Notes: generated from the sequence alone by a model not told the origin. A stretch of 64,000 bases of DNA from Nonomuraea wenchangensis (GCF_900111685.1 NZ_FOHX01000003.1:62001-126000), one strand, 5' to 3'; shown: positions 1 through 9,484, counted from the first letter of the stretch. Program-made: numbers and translations.

Positions 1-876
1 CAGGCCGGCCATGGCGCCGATCTGGAAGGACCCCTTGACACCTGCGGCTTCGATGATGCTCGGCATGAAGAACGTGATGCCGTACACGCACAGTTGCGTG
101 ACGAAGTAGATGACCGCGATCAGGAGCAGGGCGCCGCTGGAGAAGACCGACTTGAGCGCGCGACGTACGGAATGATCGGCGGCCTGGCCGTCGCCCGTGG
201 CTTCGAGCAGGGCCTGCTTCTCCTCGGCCTTGAGCCAGCGCGCGTCGGCGGGGCCGTCCGGCAGGTAGAACCACAGGAAGAAGCCGAAGAGCACGGTGGG
301 CAGGCCCTCCAGAAGGAGCATCCACTGCCAGCCGTGCAGCCCCAGGTTGCCGTCCAGAGTCATCAGCGCGCCACCCAGTGGGCTGCCGAAGACGGTGGCG
401 ACCTGTGGCGCCATGAGCAGGACGCCGATCGCGATGGCCCGATCCCGAGGGGCGAACCACAGCGTGAAGTAGAAGAGCATCCCGGGATAGAACCCTGCTT
501 CGGCGACGCCGAGCAGCAACCGCATGATGTAGAAGGTGGTCTCGTTCTGCACGAACATGGTGAGCGTGGAGATGGCTCCCCAGCTGATGACGATCCGGCT
601 GATCCAGCGGCGGGCACCCACCCGGTGCAACATGATGTTGCTGGGAATCTCGAGCGTGCAGTAGGCGAGGAAGAACAGGCCGGCGCCGAGGCCGAAGGCC
701 GCGGCCGAGATTCCGAGGTCGACTTCGAGGTGGTTCTTGGCCAGCGCGATGTTCGTCCGGTCCAGGAAGTTGAGTACGTACGCGAGGAGAATGACCGGTA
801 TCAACCGTGCCCACACCTGCCGGGTCCCGGTGAGATAGGCGGCCGGCGTCGTGGGGGTGTCGGGGGGTGTGCTCAT
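1..876 (-). CDS. MFS transporter, anion:cation symporter (ACS) family, C-terminus cut by window edge
   Basis: This is an inner-membrane secondary transporter of the ACS branch of the major facilitator superfamily, which usually takes up organic anions such as hydroxy acids or sugar acids. The 292 visible residues start at an ATG preceded by AGAGG. They contain the family motif YVLNFLDRTNIALAK in helix 1, about seven hydrophobic helices, and a central cytoplasmic loop rich in charged residues (residues about 215-245). The last five or so helices lie beyond position 1. The next gene upstream, read in the same direction, is a 3-hydroxyacyl-CoA dehydrogenase, and a GAF/PucR regulator lies beyond that. 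This suggests a small catabolic operon for an organic acid. The substrate cannot be read from the sequence. Confidence 0.85.
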   Translation of the reverse strand, partial: MSTPPDTPTTPAAYLTGTRQVWARLIPVILLAYVLNFLDRTNIALAKNHLEVDLGISAAAFGLGAGLFFLAYCTLEIPSNIMLHRVGARRWISRIVISWGAISTLTMFVQNETTFYIMRLLLGVAEAGFYPGMLFYFTLWFAPRDRAIAIGVLLMAPQVATVFGSPLGGALMTLDGNLGLHGWQWMLLLEGLPTVLFGFFLWFYLPDGPADARWLKAEEKQALLEATGDGQAADHSVRRALKSVFSSGALLLIAVIYFVTQLCVYGITFFMPSIIEAAGVKGSFQIGAMAGL

Positions 877-927
877 GACAGACCTCTTACATGCTTGCCT
901 GGGTGATAGGGCCTGGGGGAAGACCGC

Positions 928-1854
928 TCAGTCTCGCGGGGCGGCCGGGTTGTCGTTCTCGGCCGTCAGTTGGGCGTCGAGCCGCTTCCTGGCCTCGTCC
1001 TGCCGGCCGGGCGGCCAGGTGAGGAGGCCGGCCCCGGTCTTGGCGCCCAGGCGTCCGGCGTCGACGGCTTCGCGGAGCAGGCGGCTGGGCTCCTCGTCGC
1101 GGCTCAGGTGCGGGAACAGGTATTCGTGGACGGCCAGCACCAGGTCGAGGCCGACGTAGTCGGCGTTCTCGATCGGGCCCATGGCGGGCAGCCTCAGACC
1201 GAAGCCGTTGCGTACGACGAGGTCGATCGTCTCGGCGTCGCAGGCGCCGGTCTCGACCAGGTGCAGCGCCTCGCGCCACATGGCGTGCTGAAGGCGGTTG
1301 CCGAGGAAGCCGGGGATGTCCCGCCGGACGTGCACCGGCAGTTTCCCCGCCTGCCGCAGCACGCCCATCACCCATGCCACGCAGGCCGGATCCGTCGCAT
1401 CCGACTCGACCACCTCGACCAGCGGGACGAGGTGGGGCGGGTTGAACCAGTGGGTGCCGAGAACCCGGCGGCGGTCGGCCCTCCGGCCGACCTCGGCGAT
1501 CTTCAGGACCGACGTGTTGGTCGCCATGACCGCCTCGGGAGCAAGGTCGCTGACCTCGGCGAAGATGCGTTGCTTGAGTTCCAGCCGCTCTGGGACGGCC
1601 TCGATGACCAGGTGAGCGGCGGCTACGGCGGCCGGAAGCTCGGAGCAGATCCTGACGCCGTCGGCGGCCTCGGGATCGAGCAGTTGCCGTCTCATGTCGG
1701 CCAGCCCTTGCCGCAGCGCGGGCTCGTGCGTGTCGAAGAGCGACACCTGAGACCCCGCACCGGCGAACACCCCCGCGATCGAGTGCCCCATCAGGCCGGC
1801 ACCGATAACCGCGACCCGCGTGTCCTCCACCATGTCGGGCAGGGTGTTGACCAT
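928..1854 (-). CDS. 3-hydroxyacyl-CoA dehydrogenase family protein
   Basis: This is an NAD-dependent oxidoreductase of the 3-hydroxyacyl-CoA dehydrogenase fold, 308 aa. That is the length of the single-function enzymes (3-hydroxybutyryl-CoA dehydrogenase, L-carnitine dehydrogenase, L-gulonate 3-dehydrogenase). The N-terminal Rossmann motif VIGAGLMGHSIA lies near residues 15-26. The conserved stretches THWFNPPHLVPLVEVV and DIPGFLGNRLQHA mark the catalytic and dimerisation parts, and the His of THWF matches the family's catalytic His. The start at 1854 has a good GGAAGGGAG ribosome site, and Met8 is an alternative. It sits 51 bp upstream of the MFS gene in the same direction, so a transported hydroxy acid or its CoA ester is a reasonable guess for the substrate. 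Confidence 0.85.
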   Translation of the reverse strand: MVNTLPDMVEDTRVAVIGAGLMGHSIAGVFAGAGSQVSLFDTHEPALRQGLADMRRQLLDPEAADGVRICSELPAAVAAAHLVIEAVPERLELKQRIFAEVSDLAPEAVMATNTSVLKIAEVGRRADRRRVLGTHWFNPPHLVPLVEVVESDATDPACVAWVMGVLRQAGKLPVHVRRDIPGFLGNRLQHAMWREALHLVETGACDAETIDLVVRNGFGLRLPAMGPIENADYVGLDLVLAVHEYLFPHLSRDEEPSRLLREAVDAGRLGAKTGAGLLTWPPGRQDEARKRLDAQLTAENDNPAAPRD

Positions 1855-1973
1855 CGGTTTCTCCCTTCCAGCTGTTCTCCATCCTCCAGTGCGGGCTCAT
1901 CGCCCGGGAATGGAAAGGTCTTCCACCGTTTGGCAACCGATGGTGTGTGCACCGCACAAGGGTGCGAGCTTCC

Positions 1974-3761
1974 TTATCGGCTCGACCGAGACAGCTTGTG
2001 CAGGCGTACCGCCAGATGGATCCGCAGGCCGGGCTCGGGGTCGCGCCAGCCGGGGCCCAAGAGTTCGCTGATCCGGTCGAGGCGCTTCAGCATCGTGTTG
2101 ACGTGGACGTGCAGATGCCGTGCGGCCTGGGCGACGTTTCCCGAGGCGTCGAAATACGCGGCCAGCGTCGGCAGCAGATCGGTGGACCGGCGCCGGTCGT
2201 AGTCCAGCAGCGGCCCGATGGTGCTGGACAGGAAGTGCCTCAGCTCCTTGTCGCGCGCGGGGTCGAAGGCCAGGGCGTACAGCTCGTAGTCCTGCGTGCT
2301 CACGGCGCGGTCCGCGTCGCCCAGGACCTTCGCCACGGAAAGGCAGCGGGCGGTCAGGGTGAAGGTGGCGACCCAGTCGGGCCGGTCCGTCGCCCGGCCG
2401 GACACGACGAGCACCGGCGCTTCGGTCTCCGCCTTCAACCGCCGATGGACGGCACGTGCCGCGGCGGGGACGTCTTCCGCGGTGAGCAACATGACGGCCG
2501 AGCCCAGGTGCTCACCTGCCAGCCCCTGCCAGTCTTCCGCCATCGCGTGCAGGCGGCGCCCCATCTCCGCCACGCGCTCCGCGCCGGCGTCGGCGATGAT
2601 CAGGCCGGTCAGCCGGTCCAGATCCACGCCCCGGGCCGAAGCCCGGGCCCGGAGCCCGTCGTCGATCGTGTGCCCGCGCAGAACCTCGGTCAGGAGTTCG
2701 CCCCTGACCCGGTTCTCCGCCTCGACCATGGCCTCCTGCGTCAGCGTGAGCAGGCCGACGATCTGCGCCGCGCGTTCGAGAGTGTCCTCCTCGGCGTCGG
2801 TGATCGGCTCTGCCCTGGTGAGCACCACATGGCCGAGAAGGGTCTCACCGGCCAGAACCGCGACGATCTGGTGCCTGCGGCCGTCCGGGTCGAGGTGCTC
2901 GCGGCGCCGTCCCGCGCGGCGCGTCTCAGCGAACACCGCCGAGGAGACCGGGGACGACGCCTCGGCCGGACCTTGCGCGCAGCGCGATGCCTGGATCTGT
3001 CCGGTCCTGTCGTAGACGGTGACCCGGCCTCCGAGGTGCGCCACGAGCATCTCGGCGACCTCCCCGGCGTGACCGCCGTCGAGCACCAGCCGGGTCAGGT
3101 CCTCATGAATCGCCGCCGCGCGGCGCATGGTCTCCACCTGGGCCTCGATGGTGCTGTAGGCCTGGCGGAGGTCGTCGAGCGCGCGGCGGGCTTCCTGATA
3201 GAGACGGGCGTTCTCCAGTACGACCGCCGCGTGGTCCGCGAACGCGGCCAGCATGCCGACCTCGTCACCGGCGAAGGAGCGCCGTTGCCTGTCGGCGGCG
3301 TACAGCACGCCGACGACCGCCCCGGAGACCAGCAACGGCACGCCCAGCAGCGCTTTCATGCCCTCGGTACGGACCACCTCGTCGAAACCCGGGTCGTGGT
3401 CCAGGGTCTCGTCGGCCAGGTAGTCGACGGTCCAGTACGGAGCCGCCGACTCGATGACCTTGGCGCCCACCCCCGTGCTGATGGGGACGCGAGCGGTACG
3501 GAACACCGAGGAGAAAACCCCTTCGTGGGCCCGCAGGCTGAGGTTTCCGTTCTCGTCGATGACCGATAGATAGGTGAAGTCGGTGCCCACGAGGTCATGA
3601 GCGTGCTTGACGATCGCCGCCAGCACCTCGTCGGGCTCGCCGAGGGCCGTCAGGGCGCGGGCGCTGGCGAACAGGGAGTGCAGCGCTCGATCGCGCCGTC
3701 CAGGATCCATGGCCTCCTGGTCCAGGCGTCTCGGCCTGGGGCGTCGCCTGTCGGGAGCCAT
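1974..3761 (-). CDS. GAF-domain PucR/CdaR-type transcriptional regulator
   Basis: This is a cytoplasmic DNA-binding regulator of about 595 aa. An N-terminal GAF domain spans roughly residues 30-165 and probably binds a small molecule. A coiled-coil linker follows (ARLYQEARRALDDLRQAYS). The central part resembles the CdaR GGDEF-like region. The C-terminal PucR-type helix-turn-helix shows LAAYFDASGNVAQAARHLHV and HVNTMLKRLDRISELL. The start is uncertain: an upstream in-frame ATG at 3845 adds 28 low-complexity Arg/Pro residues, and an internal ATG at 3710 is also possible. I chose the ATG at 3761. The gene lies 119 bp upstream of the dehydrogenase and transporter genes on the same strand and is the likely local regulator of that pair. 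Confidence 0.8.
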   Translation of the reverse strand: MAPDRRRPRPRRLDQEAMDPGRRDRALHSLFASARALTALGEPDEVLAAIVKHAHDLVGTDFTYLSVIDENGNLSLRAHEGVFSSVFRTARVPISTGVGAKVIESAAPYWTVDYLADETLDHDPGFDEVVRTEGMKALLGVPLLVSGAVVGVLYAADRQRRSFAGDEVGMLAAFADHAAVVLENARLYQEARRALDDLRQAYSTIEAQVETMRRAAAIHEDLTRLVLDGGHAGEVAEMLVAHLGGRVTVYDRTGQIQASRCAQGPAEASSPVSSAVFAETRRAGRRREHLDPDGRRHQIVAVLAGETLLGHVVLTRAEPITDAEEDTLERAAQIVGLLTLTQEAMVEAENRVRGELLTEVLRGHTIDDGLRARASARGVDLDRLTGLIIADAGAERVAEMGRRLHAMAEDWQGLAGEHLGSAVMLLTAEDVPAAARAVHRRLKAETEAPVLVVSGRATDRPDWVATFTLTARCLSVAKVLGDADRAVSTQDYELYALAFDPARDKELRHFLSSTIGPLLDYDRRRSTDLLPTLAAYFDASGNVAQAARHLHVHVNTMLKRLDRISELLGPGWRDPEPGLRIHLAVRLHKLSRSSR

Positions 3762-3953
3762 CGTGGTCACCCGCCGATCTCCGCTGTGTCGCTTCCGGGG
3801 CTCCCCGCTGGGACGCCTCGGCCGACAAGCTACCAAGCATGTCAAACGGCATCCGGGACCGTAACGGCTCCGCGTTGTGCGACGCTCGACGGCGACGGTA
3901 CGTGCTCGGGGACGGGATCCCCTGGCACCGCGGCCAACGGCTTGATCACATTC

Positions 3954-5000
3954 CTAGGCGAGGGCGCCGGCCAGCCAGTCGAAGGCCCGGTCCTGCATCG
4001 GCACGTCGAAGCTGTGCGGCACGTCGGCGAAGACCGCCTCGTACGCGCCGGGCGCGTCCCGGTAGCGGGCGGTGATCGTCTCGTGGGCGCGGCGCATGCC
4101 CGCGGCGGGGAACAACTCGTCGCGGGTGGCGTACTGGACCATGAGGGGGGCGGGCGCGCGGGCGGCCACCAGGTCCGGCCAGTCGGCCAGGCGCGGCAGG
4201 CCCGGCGGGTAGAACATCCAGGTGTGCCGGGCCACGTGCCCGTCCAGCAGGTCGCGGTAGCTGCTGGCCATCGCGGCCACCACGACCGCGTCCATGTGCT
4301 CGTCGAACGCGCCGAGCAGCCCGGCGCGCAGGCCGCCGCCCGACAGGCCCGCGCAGCCGGTCCTCGACACGTCGGGACGGGAGCGCAGGTACGCCGCGGC
4401 GGCCAGGTCCTCGCCGGCGACGACGCCGGTGAACGAGGTGCCGAGCACGGCGCAGTGCTTGGCCACCACGTGCTCGTGGTCGCGGGCGGCCGCGTCGTAG
4501 CGGTCGGCCTCGCTCTCCGGGCCCGGCGGGAGGTCGAGCGGGAAGCGGCGGCTGCCCCACACGAACACGTCGTGCGCGAGGACCACGAAGCCGCGGCGGG
4601 CCAGGGCGTTGGCGAACGCCCGGCCGCCGTAGAGCTCCGTGCGCAGTCTCGCGACCTCCGGGGACGGGCCCTCGGGGGCGTCGGCGATCTTCTCCTTGCC
4701 GGCCCACTTCATGCCGGCGTGGCAGTGCAGCGCCACCACGCCGGGGAGTGGACCCGTCGCGTCCGCGGGCTTGAGGAGGAAGGCGCGGGTGCGCGGGCCG
4801 AAGCCGACGGACCAGGACAGCTCCTCGCCGTACAGGTCGCCGTCGGTCCAGGAGCGCTCGACCCGCACGTCACCGGCGCGCAGGTCGAGCACCCCCATCG
4901 CGTCCCGTGCCGCCGCCCGCAGCCCCGGACCGGGCTCGGGGTAGACCCCGAACTGCGCCCCGGCGACCCCGGCCAGCTCCCGGAAGAGCTCAGCTGACAC
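3954..5000 (-). CDS. alpha/beta hydrolase, dienelactone hydrolase/acetyl-xylan-esterase-like
   Basis: This is a 348-aa alpha/beta-fold hydrolase, probably a cytoplasmic esterase. The nucleophile elbow is the unusual GLSGGG with Ser220, and the likely acid and base are Asp294 (ATRDELF) and His329 (VPHSFD). The oxyanion region resembles LHCHAG. There is no signal peptide. The start overlaps the end of the upstream Gfo/Idh/MocA gene by 11 bp, so it is the last gene of the minus-strand sugar-ABC operon. This suggests it removes acyl or lactone groups from the imported sugar. The substrate is inferred only from context. Confidence 0.75.
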   Translation of the reverse strand: MSAELFRELAGVAGAQFGVYPEPGPGLRAAARDAMGVLDLRAGDVRVERSWTDGDLYGEELSWSVGFGPRTRAFLLKPADATGPLPGVVALHCHAGMKWAGKEKIADAPEGPSPEVARLRTELYGGRAFANALARRGFVVLAHDVFVWGSRRFPLDLPPGPESEADRYDAAARDHEHVVAKHCAVLGTSFTGVVAGEDLAAAAYLRSRPDVSRTGCAGLSGGGLRAGLLGAFDEHMDAVVVAAMASSYRDLLDGHVARHTWMFYPPGLPRLADWPDLVAARAPAPLMVQYATRDELFPAAGMRRAHETITARYRDAPGAYEAVFADVPHSFDVPMQDRAFDWLAGALA

Positions 5001-6270
5001 GGGTGCCGTGGTCCGACAGGTGGACCGGGGCGCCCGTGCGGGCGGAGACGGTGGCGGCGACGCCGGTGAGCACGCTGCGGATGCCGTCGCGGTAGCCCGC
5101 CTGGCGGGCCAGCGGGTCGTTGTCCGGCCCGCGGAAGACGTCGTTCAGCAGCAGCCGGTCGCCGCCTCCGTGCCCGCCCGCGCCGTTCTCGATGGGGATC
5201 TCCTCGGGCTCGCTCCAGTGCCGCCGCAGCAGCAGCCGCTCCGACGAGCCGGTGGCGTGCTCCTTGGCCGCCGCGCTCGGGTCGACGGCCGCGTGCGGCG
5301 GCGTCCACTCCCGCTCGACGACGTCCAGCTCCAGCCGCCCGGCGGTGCCGTTGAAGGCGACCCGGTAGCCTTCCCACGGAGCGTGGGCGTGCAGCGAGTA
5401 GGTGAGGACCGCCCGGTTGGTGTAGCGCACCAGCACCGACATGTTGTCGTCGATGTCGATGCCCTCGCCGAAGACGTCCTGGTCCCTGACGTAGCCGTCC
5501 TCGTGCTCGGCGTCCAGGTAGAGGCGCTTGAGCCGGGGGTCGGCGGAGATGTCCAGGATGAACGGGTCCGAGCCGAGCCCCGGAGCGCCCTGCCCTCGCT
5601 CGGGGCGCTCGTCGAGGCCGCGCTTCCTGGCGTTGCCGGCGCCGTAGAAACGCAGGTCGGTCTGGGCGAAGACGAGCTCGGGCGCGGCGTCGAGCCACCA
5701 GTTGACCAGGTCGAAGTGGTGGGTCGACTTGTGCACGAGCAGCCCGCCCGAGCTGGCCCGCTGCCGGTGCCAGCGGCGGAAGTAGTCGGCGCCGTGGATG
5801 GTGTCCAGCGTCCACTCGAAGTGCACGGAGGTCACCTCGCCGATCGCGCCCTCCATGAGCAGCCGGCGCACCGCGGAGTTGCGCGGCGAGTAGCGGTAGT
5901 TGAACGTGACGATCAGCTTGCCGCTGCTGCGCTCGGCCGCGGCGGCGATGGCCGCGCAGCCCTCGGCGTCCACGGTGAGCGGCTTCTCGACGATGACGTC
6001 CCGACCGGCGTCGAGCGCCGCGCACACGTAGCGGGCGTGCGTGGCGTCGACGGTCGTGACGATGACCGCGTCGGCGAGCTCGAGCACCTTGTCGAACTCG
6101 TCGGGCGCGAAGCACGGCACCTCCTGGCCGATCCGCTCGACGTAGTAGTCCATGCGGGTCCGGTTGAGGTCGCACAGGGCGACGATGGTGCCGGCGTCAC
6201 GCCACTCTCCGAGCAGCGCGTCGACGTACATCTGCGCGCGGTGCCCGAGCCCGACGAACGCGTACCTCAT
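4990..6270 (-). CDS. Gfo/Idh/MocA family NAD(P)-dependent oxidoreductase
   Basis: This is a 426-aa oxidoreductase of the glucose-fructose oxidoreductase/inositol dehydrogenase family. It has an N-terminal Rossmann fold (FVGLGHRAQMYVDAL), the EKPLTVDAEG motif that carries the catalytic Lys, and a substrate domain with HKSTHHFDLVNWWL, where the family's active-site His/Asp sit. It lies 8 bp downstream of the sugar-binding protein gene and overlaps the esterase gene, so it belongs to the imported-sugar operon. It probably oxidises or epimerises the imported carbohydrate. It is a separate gene from the second Gfo/Idh domain in the divergent operon. Confidence 0.87.
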   Translation of the reverse strand: MRYAFVGLGHRAQMYVDALLGEWRDAGTIVALCDLNRTRMDYYVERIGQEVPCFAPDEFDKVLELADAVIVTTVDATHARYVCAALDAGRDVIVEKPLTVDAEGCAAIAAAAERSSGKLIVTFNYRYSPRNSAVRRLLMEGAIGEVTSVHFEWTLDTIHGADYFRRWHRQRASSGGLLVHKSTHHFDLVNWWLDAAPELVFAQTDLRFYGAGNARKRGLDERPERGQGAPGLGSDPFILDISADPRLKRLYLDAEHEDGYVRDQDVFGEGIDIDDNMSVLVRYTNRAVLTYSLHAHAPWEGYRVAFNGTAGRLELDVVEREWTPPHAAVDPSAAAKEHATGSSERLLLRRHWSEPEEIPIENGAGGHGGGDRLLLNDVFRGPDNDPLARQAGYRDGIRSVLTGVAATVSARTGAPVHLSDHGTRVS

Positions 6271-6278
6271 GTCTCTCC

Positions 6279-7565
6279 TTAGCCGGCGATGGAGGCGTTC
6301 GCCTCCGTGATGAACTTCTGGGCGGCGTCGTCAGGCGTCATCCGGCCGAACATGACCTCCTCGGAGTACCGGGTGAGGATGTCCTCCATGGCGCTGGCGC
6401 CCTTCGGCGGGGCGGCCGGCGGGTCGGACATCTCGCCGCGGGTCTTGTCGAGGAAGTCGAGCGTCTTCTTGTCGGCGTCCGGCAGCTTGTCCCTGACCGC
6501 CGCCAGCACCTTGGAGCTGGCGGGCAGGCCGCGGTCGCTGAGGATGATCTGACCCGCCTCCGGGTCGTTGACCATGAAGTCGATGAACTTGGCCGCCTCG
6601 GCCGCGTGCGCGGACTTGGAGGAGGCGGTGTAGAACATGGCGGGCTGCAGGAACATGCCGCCGGTGCTCGCGCCCTGGACCTTCGGCATGCGCAGCAGCT
6701 CCAGGTTCTGGCCGGACGCCTTCGCCGCCGCGCCGAGCTGGTTGCTCCACCACATGCCCATCGCGCCGGTGTTGGTGCCGAGCAGCGACTGGTCGATGCT
6801 GGTGGCGCCGATCTCGGAGCTCTTGGCGGCTTCGGGGGCGCCCTTGGTCTTGATCAGGTTCTGCATGATGCCCCACCAGTCCTTGACGGTCTGAGGGCTC
6901 AGGCCGAGCTTGTTGCCGTTGTAGAAGGGCTCGCCCTTCTGCGCGGCGTAGATCTGGAGGTAGGCCGGGTTCCAGCTGAGCTGGGTGCCGATCTGCTTGC
7001 CACCGCTCCCCGAGGTGATCTTCGAGGCGAACTGCACGAAGTCGTCCCAGGTCCACGAGGTGTCGTCGGGCAGCTTGGCGCCGCTGCTCTCGACCGCGGC
7101 CGGGTTGACGATCAGCGAGAAGGCGTTGACGCCGGTCGGGATGGCGAACTGCTTGCCGTCGATCGCGCCCGTGGACAGGACCTTGGCGTCGATGTCGGCC
7201 GTGTTGACCTTGCTGGCCAGGTCGGCCAGCGTGCCGCGGTCGGCGTACTCGCGCAGGCCGCGGATCTCCAGCGTGATCACGTCCGGCGCGTCGTTGCCGG
7301 CGACCTTCGTGGACAGCGTCTCGTAGTAGCTGGCGAAGTCGGAGAACTCGCCCTCGACGTCGATGGTGGGGTTCTTGGCCTCGAACTTCTTGATGGCCTC
7401 TTCGGTCATCTTCTGCCGAGCGTCGCTGCCCCAGTAGGAGAAGCGCAGCTTGATCTTGCCGTCGGCGGTCTCACCGCCGCTGCCGCCACTGCCGCACGCC
7501 GCGGTGACCGCCAGCACGGCGGTGGCCAGCAGCGCCGCCGACCACATCTTCTTGCCAGAGCTCAC
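6279..7565 (-). CDS. ABC transporter sugar-binding lipoprotein
   Basis: This is an extracellular solute-binding protein of family 1 (carbohydrate uptake), 428 aa and membrane-anchored as a lipoprotein. The GTG start at 7565 is set by AGGAGG eight bases upstream. It is followed by KK, a hydrophobic stretch and the lipobox-like VTAAC (Cys24), then a GSGGSGG linker. The mature part shows KIKLRFSYWGSDARQKM near the N-terminus and MPKVQGASTGGMFLQPAMF in the ligand-binding lobe. A longer reading frame continues upstream through the permease gene and is not the protein. It lies directly downstream of two MalFG-type permease genes. No ATPase is encoded here, so a shared MsiK-type ATPase elsewhere is likely, as in other actinomycetes. 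Confidence 0.93.
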   Translation of the reverse strand: MSSGKKMWSAALLATAVLAVTAACGSGGSGGETADGKIKLRFSYWGSDARQKMTEEAIKKFEAKNPTIDVEGEFSDFASYYETLSTKVAGNDAPDVITLEIRGLREYADRGTLADLASKVNTADIDAKVLSTGAIDGKQFAIPTGVNAFSLIVNPAAVESSGAKLPDDTSWTWDDFVQFASKITSGSGGKQIGTQLSWNPAYLQIYAAQKGEPFYNGNKLGLSPQTVKDWWGIMQNLIKTKGAPEAAKSSEIGATSIDQSLLGTNTGAMGMWWSNQLGAAAKASGQNLELLRMPKVQGASTGGMFLQPAMFYTASSKSAHAAEAAKFIDFMVNDPEAGQIILSDRGLPASSKVLAAVRDKLPDADKKTLDFLDKTRGEMSDPPAAPPKGASAMEDILTRYSEEVMFGRMTPDDAAQKFITEANASIAG

Positions 7566-7612
7566 GGCTCTACCTCCTAGGGGGTGTTCTGTTGGGGGGT
7601 GGGGGGAAAGGA

Positions 7613-8482
7613 CTACTTCAGGCCGGTGGTGGCCACGCCGCGGATCAGGTACTTCTGACCGACCAGGAAGAAACCGAAGATCGGCCCCAGCGCGAGGATC
7701 GACATGGCGAACATCGGCCCCCAGGACGAGTCGCTGCTGGAGTCCAGGAACGTACGAAGTGCCACCGGAACGGTGAAGTTGTCCGGGTTGTTGAGGTAAA
7801 GAAGCTGGCTGAGGAAGTCGTTCCACGTCCAGATGAACGTGAAGATCGCGGTCGTGGCCAGAGCCGGCAGGCAGAGCGGCATGACGACCCTGAGGTAAAT
7901 CCGCCAGTATCCCGCCCCATCGATCTCGGCCGCCTCGTCCAACTCTCTGGGCAGTGTACGGATGAACTGCACCATCAGGAAGACGAAGAACGCGTCCGTC
8001 GCCAGCACCTTGGGCATCACCAGAGGCCAGATGGTGTTGATCAGGTCGAGCTCGGAGAACATGATGTACTGCGGCACGAGCACCACGTGGTGCGGCAGCA
8101 TGATCGTGCCCAGCATGAGGGCGAACCAGAGCTTCTTCAGCGGGAAGTTCAGCCGGGCGAAGGCGTACGCGGCCAGCGAGCAGGCCACCAGGTTCGCCAC
8201 CACCGACAGCGCGGTGATCACGGCCGAGTTCCACAGGTAGTAGCCGAAGGGGTGCTTGAGCGCGTACCAGCCCTCGGTGTAGTTCTCCAGCGTGACCGTG
8301 CTGGGCAGCAGGCCGGGCTCCCGGAAGATCAGCTCCTCCGGCTTGAGCGAGCTGGAGATCATCCAGAGCAGCGGGTACAACATGACCAGGCCGAAGCCGA
8401 TCAGCAGCACGTGCTTGACCAGCGGTCCGCCCTGGAGCGGGCGGAACAGGACCGGGACCGGCCGCCTACTTGTCGTCGCCAT
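7613..8482 (-). CDS. carbohydrate ABC transporter permease, MalG type
   Basis: This is an inner-membrane permease of the CUT1 sugar family, 289 aa with six predicted helices. The conserved cytoplasmic EAA loop reads EAAEIDGAGYWRIYLRVVMP and contacts the ATPase. The N-terminus, LIGFGLVMLYPLLWMISSSLK, is typical of MalG-like proteins. The start overlaps the upstream MalF-like gene by 17 bp. It pairs with that protein and with the lipoprotein encoded just downstream. Confidence 0.93.
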   Translation of the reverse strand: MATTSRRPVPVLFRPLQGGPLVKHVLLIGFGLVMLYPLLWMISSSLKPEELIFREPGLLPSTVTLENYTEGWYALKHPFGYYLWNSAVITALSVVANLVACSLAAYAFARLNFPLKKLWFALMLGTIMLPHHVVLVPQYIMFSELDLINTIWPLVMPKVLATDAFFVFLMVQFIRTLPRELDEAAEIDGAGYWRIYLRVVMPLCLPALATTAIFTFIWTWNDFLSQLLYLNNPDNFTVPVALRTFLDSSSDSSWGPMFAMSILALGPIFGFFLVGQKYLIRGVATTGLK

Positions 8483-9437
8483 AGAAGACCCAATACTTGG
8501 AAGCGAGGAAGTTCACCCCGGTGAGGGCCGCGATGATGAGCAGCAGGACCCACGCCATCGCGGCCGCGTAGCCCATGTCGTAGCTCTTGAAGCCCTTGAG
8601 GTAGAGGTAGAGGGTGTAGAACAGCGTCGAGTCGGCGGGGCCGCCCTTGCCGTTGCTCACGATGAACGCCTGCGTGAACGACTGGAACGACTTGATGATC
8701 TCCAGCACGAGGTTGAAGAAGATGATCGGCGTCAGCAGCGGCATCGTGATCGACTTGAACTGCCGGAGCACGCCCGCGCCGTCCACCGCCGCTGCCTCGT
8801 AGTAGCTCGACGGGATCTGGCGCAGGCCGGCCAGGAAGATGATCATCGGGGCGCCGAACGTCCAGACGTGCAGGAGGATCAGCGTGCCGAGCGCGGTGTC
8901 GGGGTCGCCCACCCAGCCCTGGCCTTCGATGCCGAAGATCCCGAGCACCGCGTTGACCAGGCCGTCCGCGCCGAACACCTTGCGCCAGAGGATGGCGATG
9001 GCCACGCTGCCGCCCAGCAGCGAGGGCAGGTAGAAGATCGAGCGGTAGAACGACAGGCCGCGCAGCCCGCGGTCGAGCACCAGTGCGAGCGCGAGGGCGA
9101 AGGCCAACTGCAACGGGACCGAGACGACCACGTAGATGGTGGTCACCTTGAGCGAGGCGATGAACCTCGGGTCCTCGGTGAACATCCTGACGTAGTTGTC
9201 CATCCCGATCCACTTGGCCTCCTGGAGGAGGCTGTAGTCGGTGAAGGAGAGGTAGAGAGAGGCGAAGATCGGACCGATCGTGATGACGAGCAGGCCGAGG
9301 AACCAGGGCGCCAGGAAGAGGTAGGCCGCCCGCGCCTCGCGGCGGGAACGTTGGGTGGAGCGGTGACCGCCCTGCGCGGGTGGACTCGCCGCCTTCCGGG
9401 GCTTCACCGCCACCGAGTCAGCCATGACGGAACTCAT
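8466..9437 (-). CDS. carbohydrate ABC transporter permease, MalF type
   Basis: This is the partner permease of the CUT1 sugar importer, 323 aa. It has a 40-residue charged N-terminal tail and then six helices. The EAA loop reads EAAAVDGAGVLRQFKSITMP. It is the first gene of the minus-strand operon (two permeases, binding lipoprotein, oxidoreductase, esterase). Two LacI-type operator candidates lie upstream at 9471-9484 and 9616-9629, so transcription from here is probably repressed by the LacI-family regulator encoded next door. Confidence 0.92.
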   Translation of the reverse strand: MSSVMADSVAVKPRKAASPPAQGGHRSTQRSRREARAAYLFLAPWFLGLLVITIGPIFASLYLSFTDYSLLQEAKWIGMDNYVRMFTEDPRFIASLKVTTIYVVVSVPLQLAFALALALVLDRGLRGLSFYRSIFYLPSLLGGSVAIAILWRKVFGADGLVNAVLGIFGIEGQGWVGDPDTALGTLILLHVWTFGAPMIIFLAGLRQIPSSYYEAAAVDGAGVLRQFKSITMPLLTPIIFFNLVLEIIKSFQSFTQAFIVSNGKGGPADSTLFYTLYLYLKGFKSYDMGYAAAMAWVLLLIIAALTGVNFLASKYWVFYGDDK

Positions 9438-9470
9438 TCGTCATCACGGACCTTCCGGCGAAATGTGAAT

Positions 9471-9484
9471 GGATAGCGCTTTCC
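9471..9484. promoter_or_regulatory. candidate second-type LacI-family operator (GCGCT core)
   Basis: The 14-mer GGATAGCGCTTTCC lies 34 bp upstream of the first permease gene. Its reverse complement matches 10638-10651 (TGAAAGCGCTTGCC) at 11 of 14 positions. The AGCGCT centre is typical of LacI/GalR operators. It differs from the CAAC/GTTG operators nearby, so it may be a weaker site or bind another regulator. Confidence 0.4.

Noticed and set aside
7566..8234. A longer N-terminus for the sugar-binding protein running through the permease gene
   Set aside because: A perfect AGGAGG site and a lipoprotein signal fix the start at 7565. The upstream part is an off-frame reading of a real permease gene.
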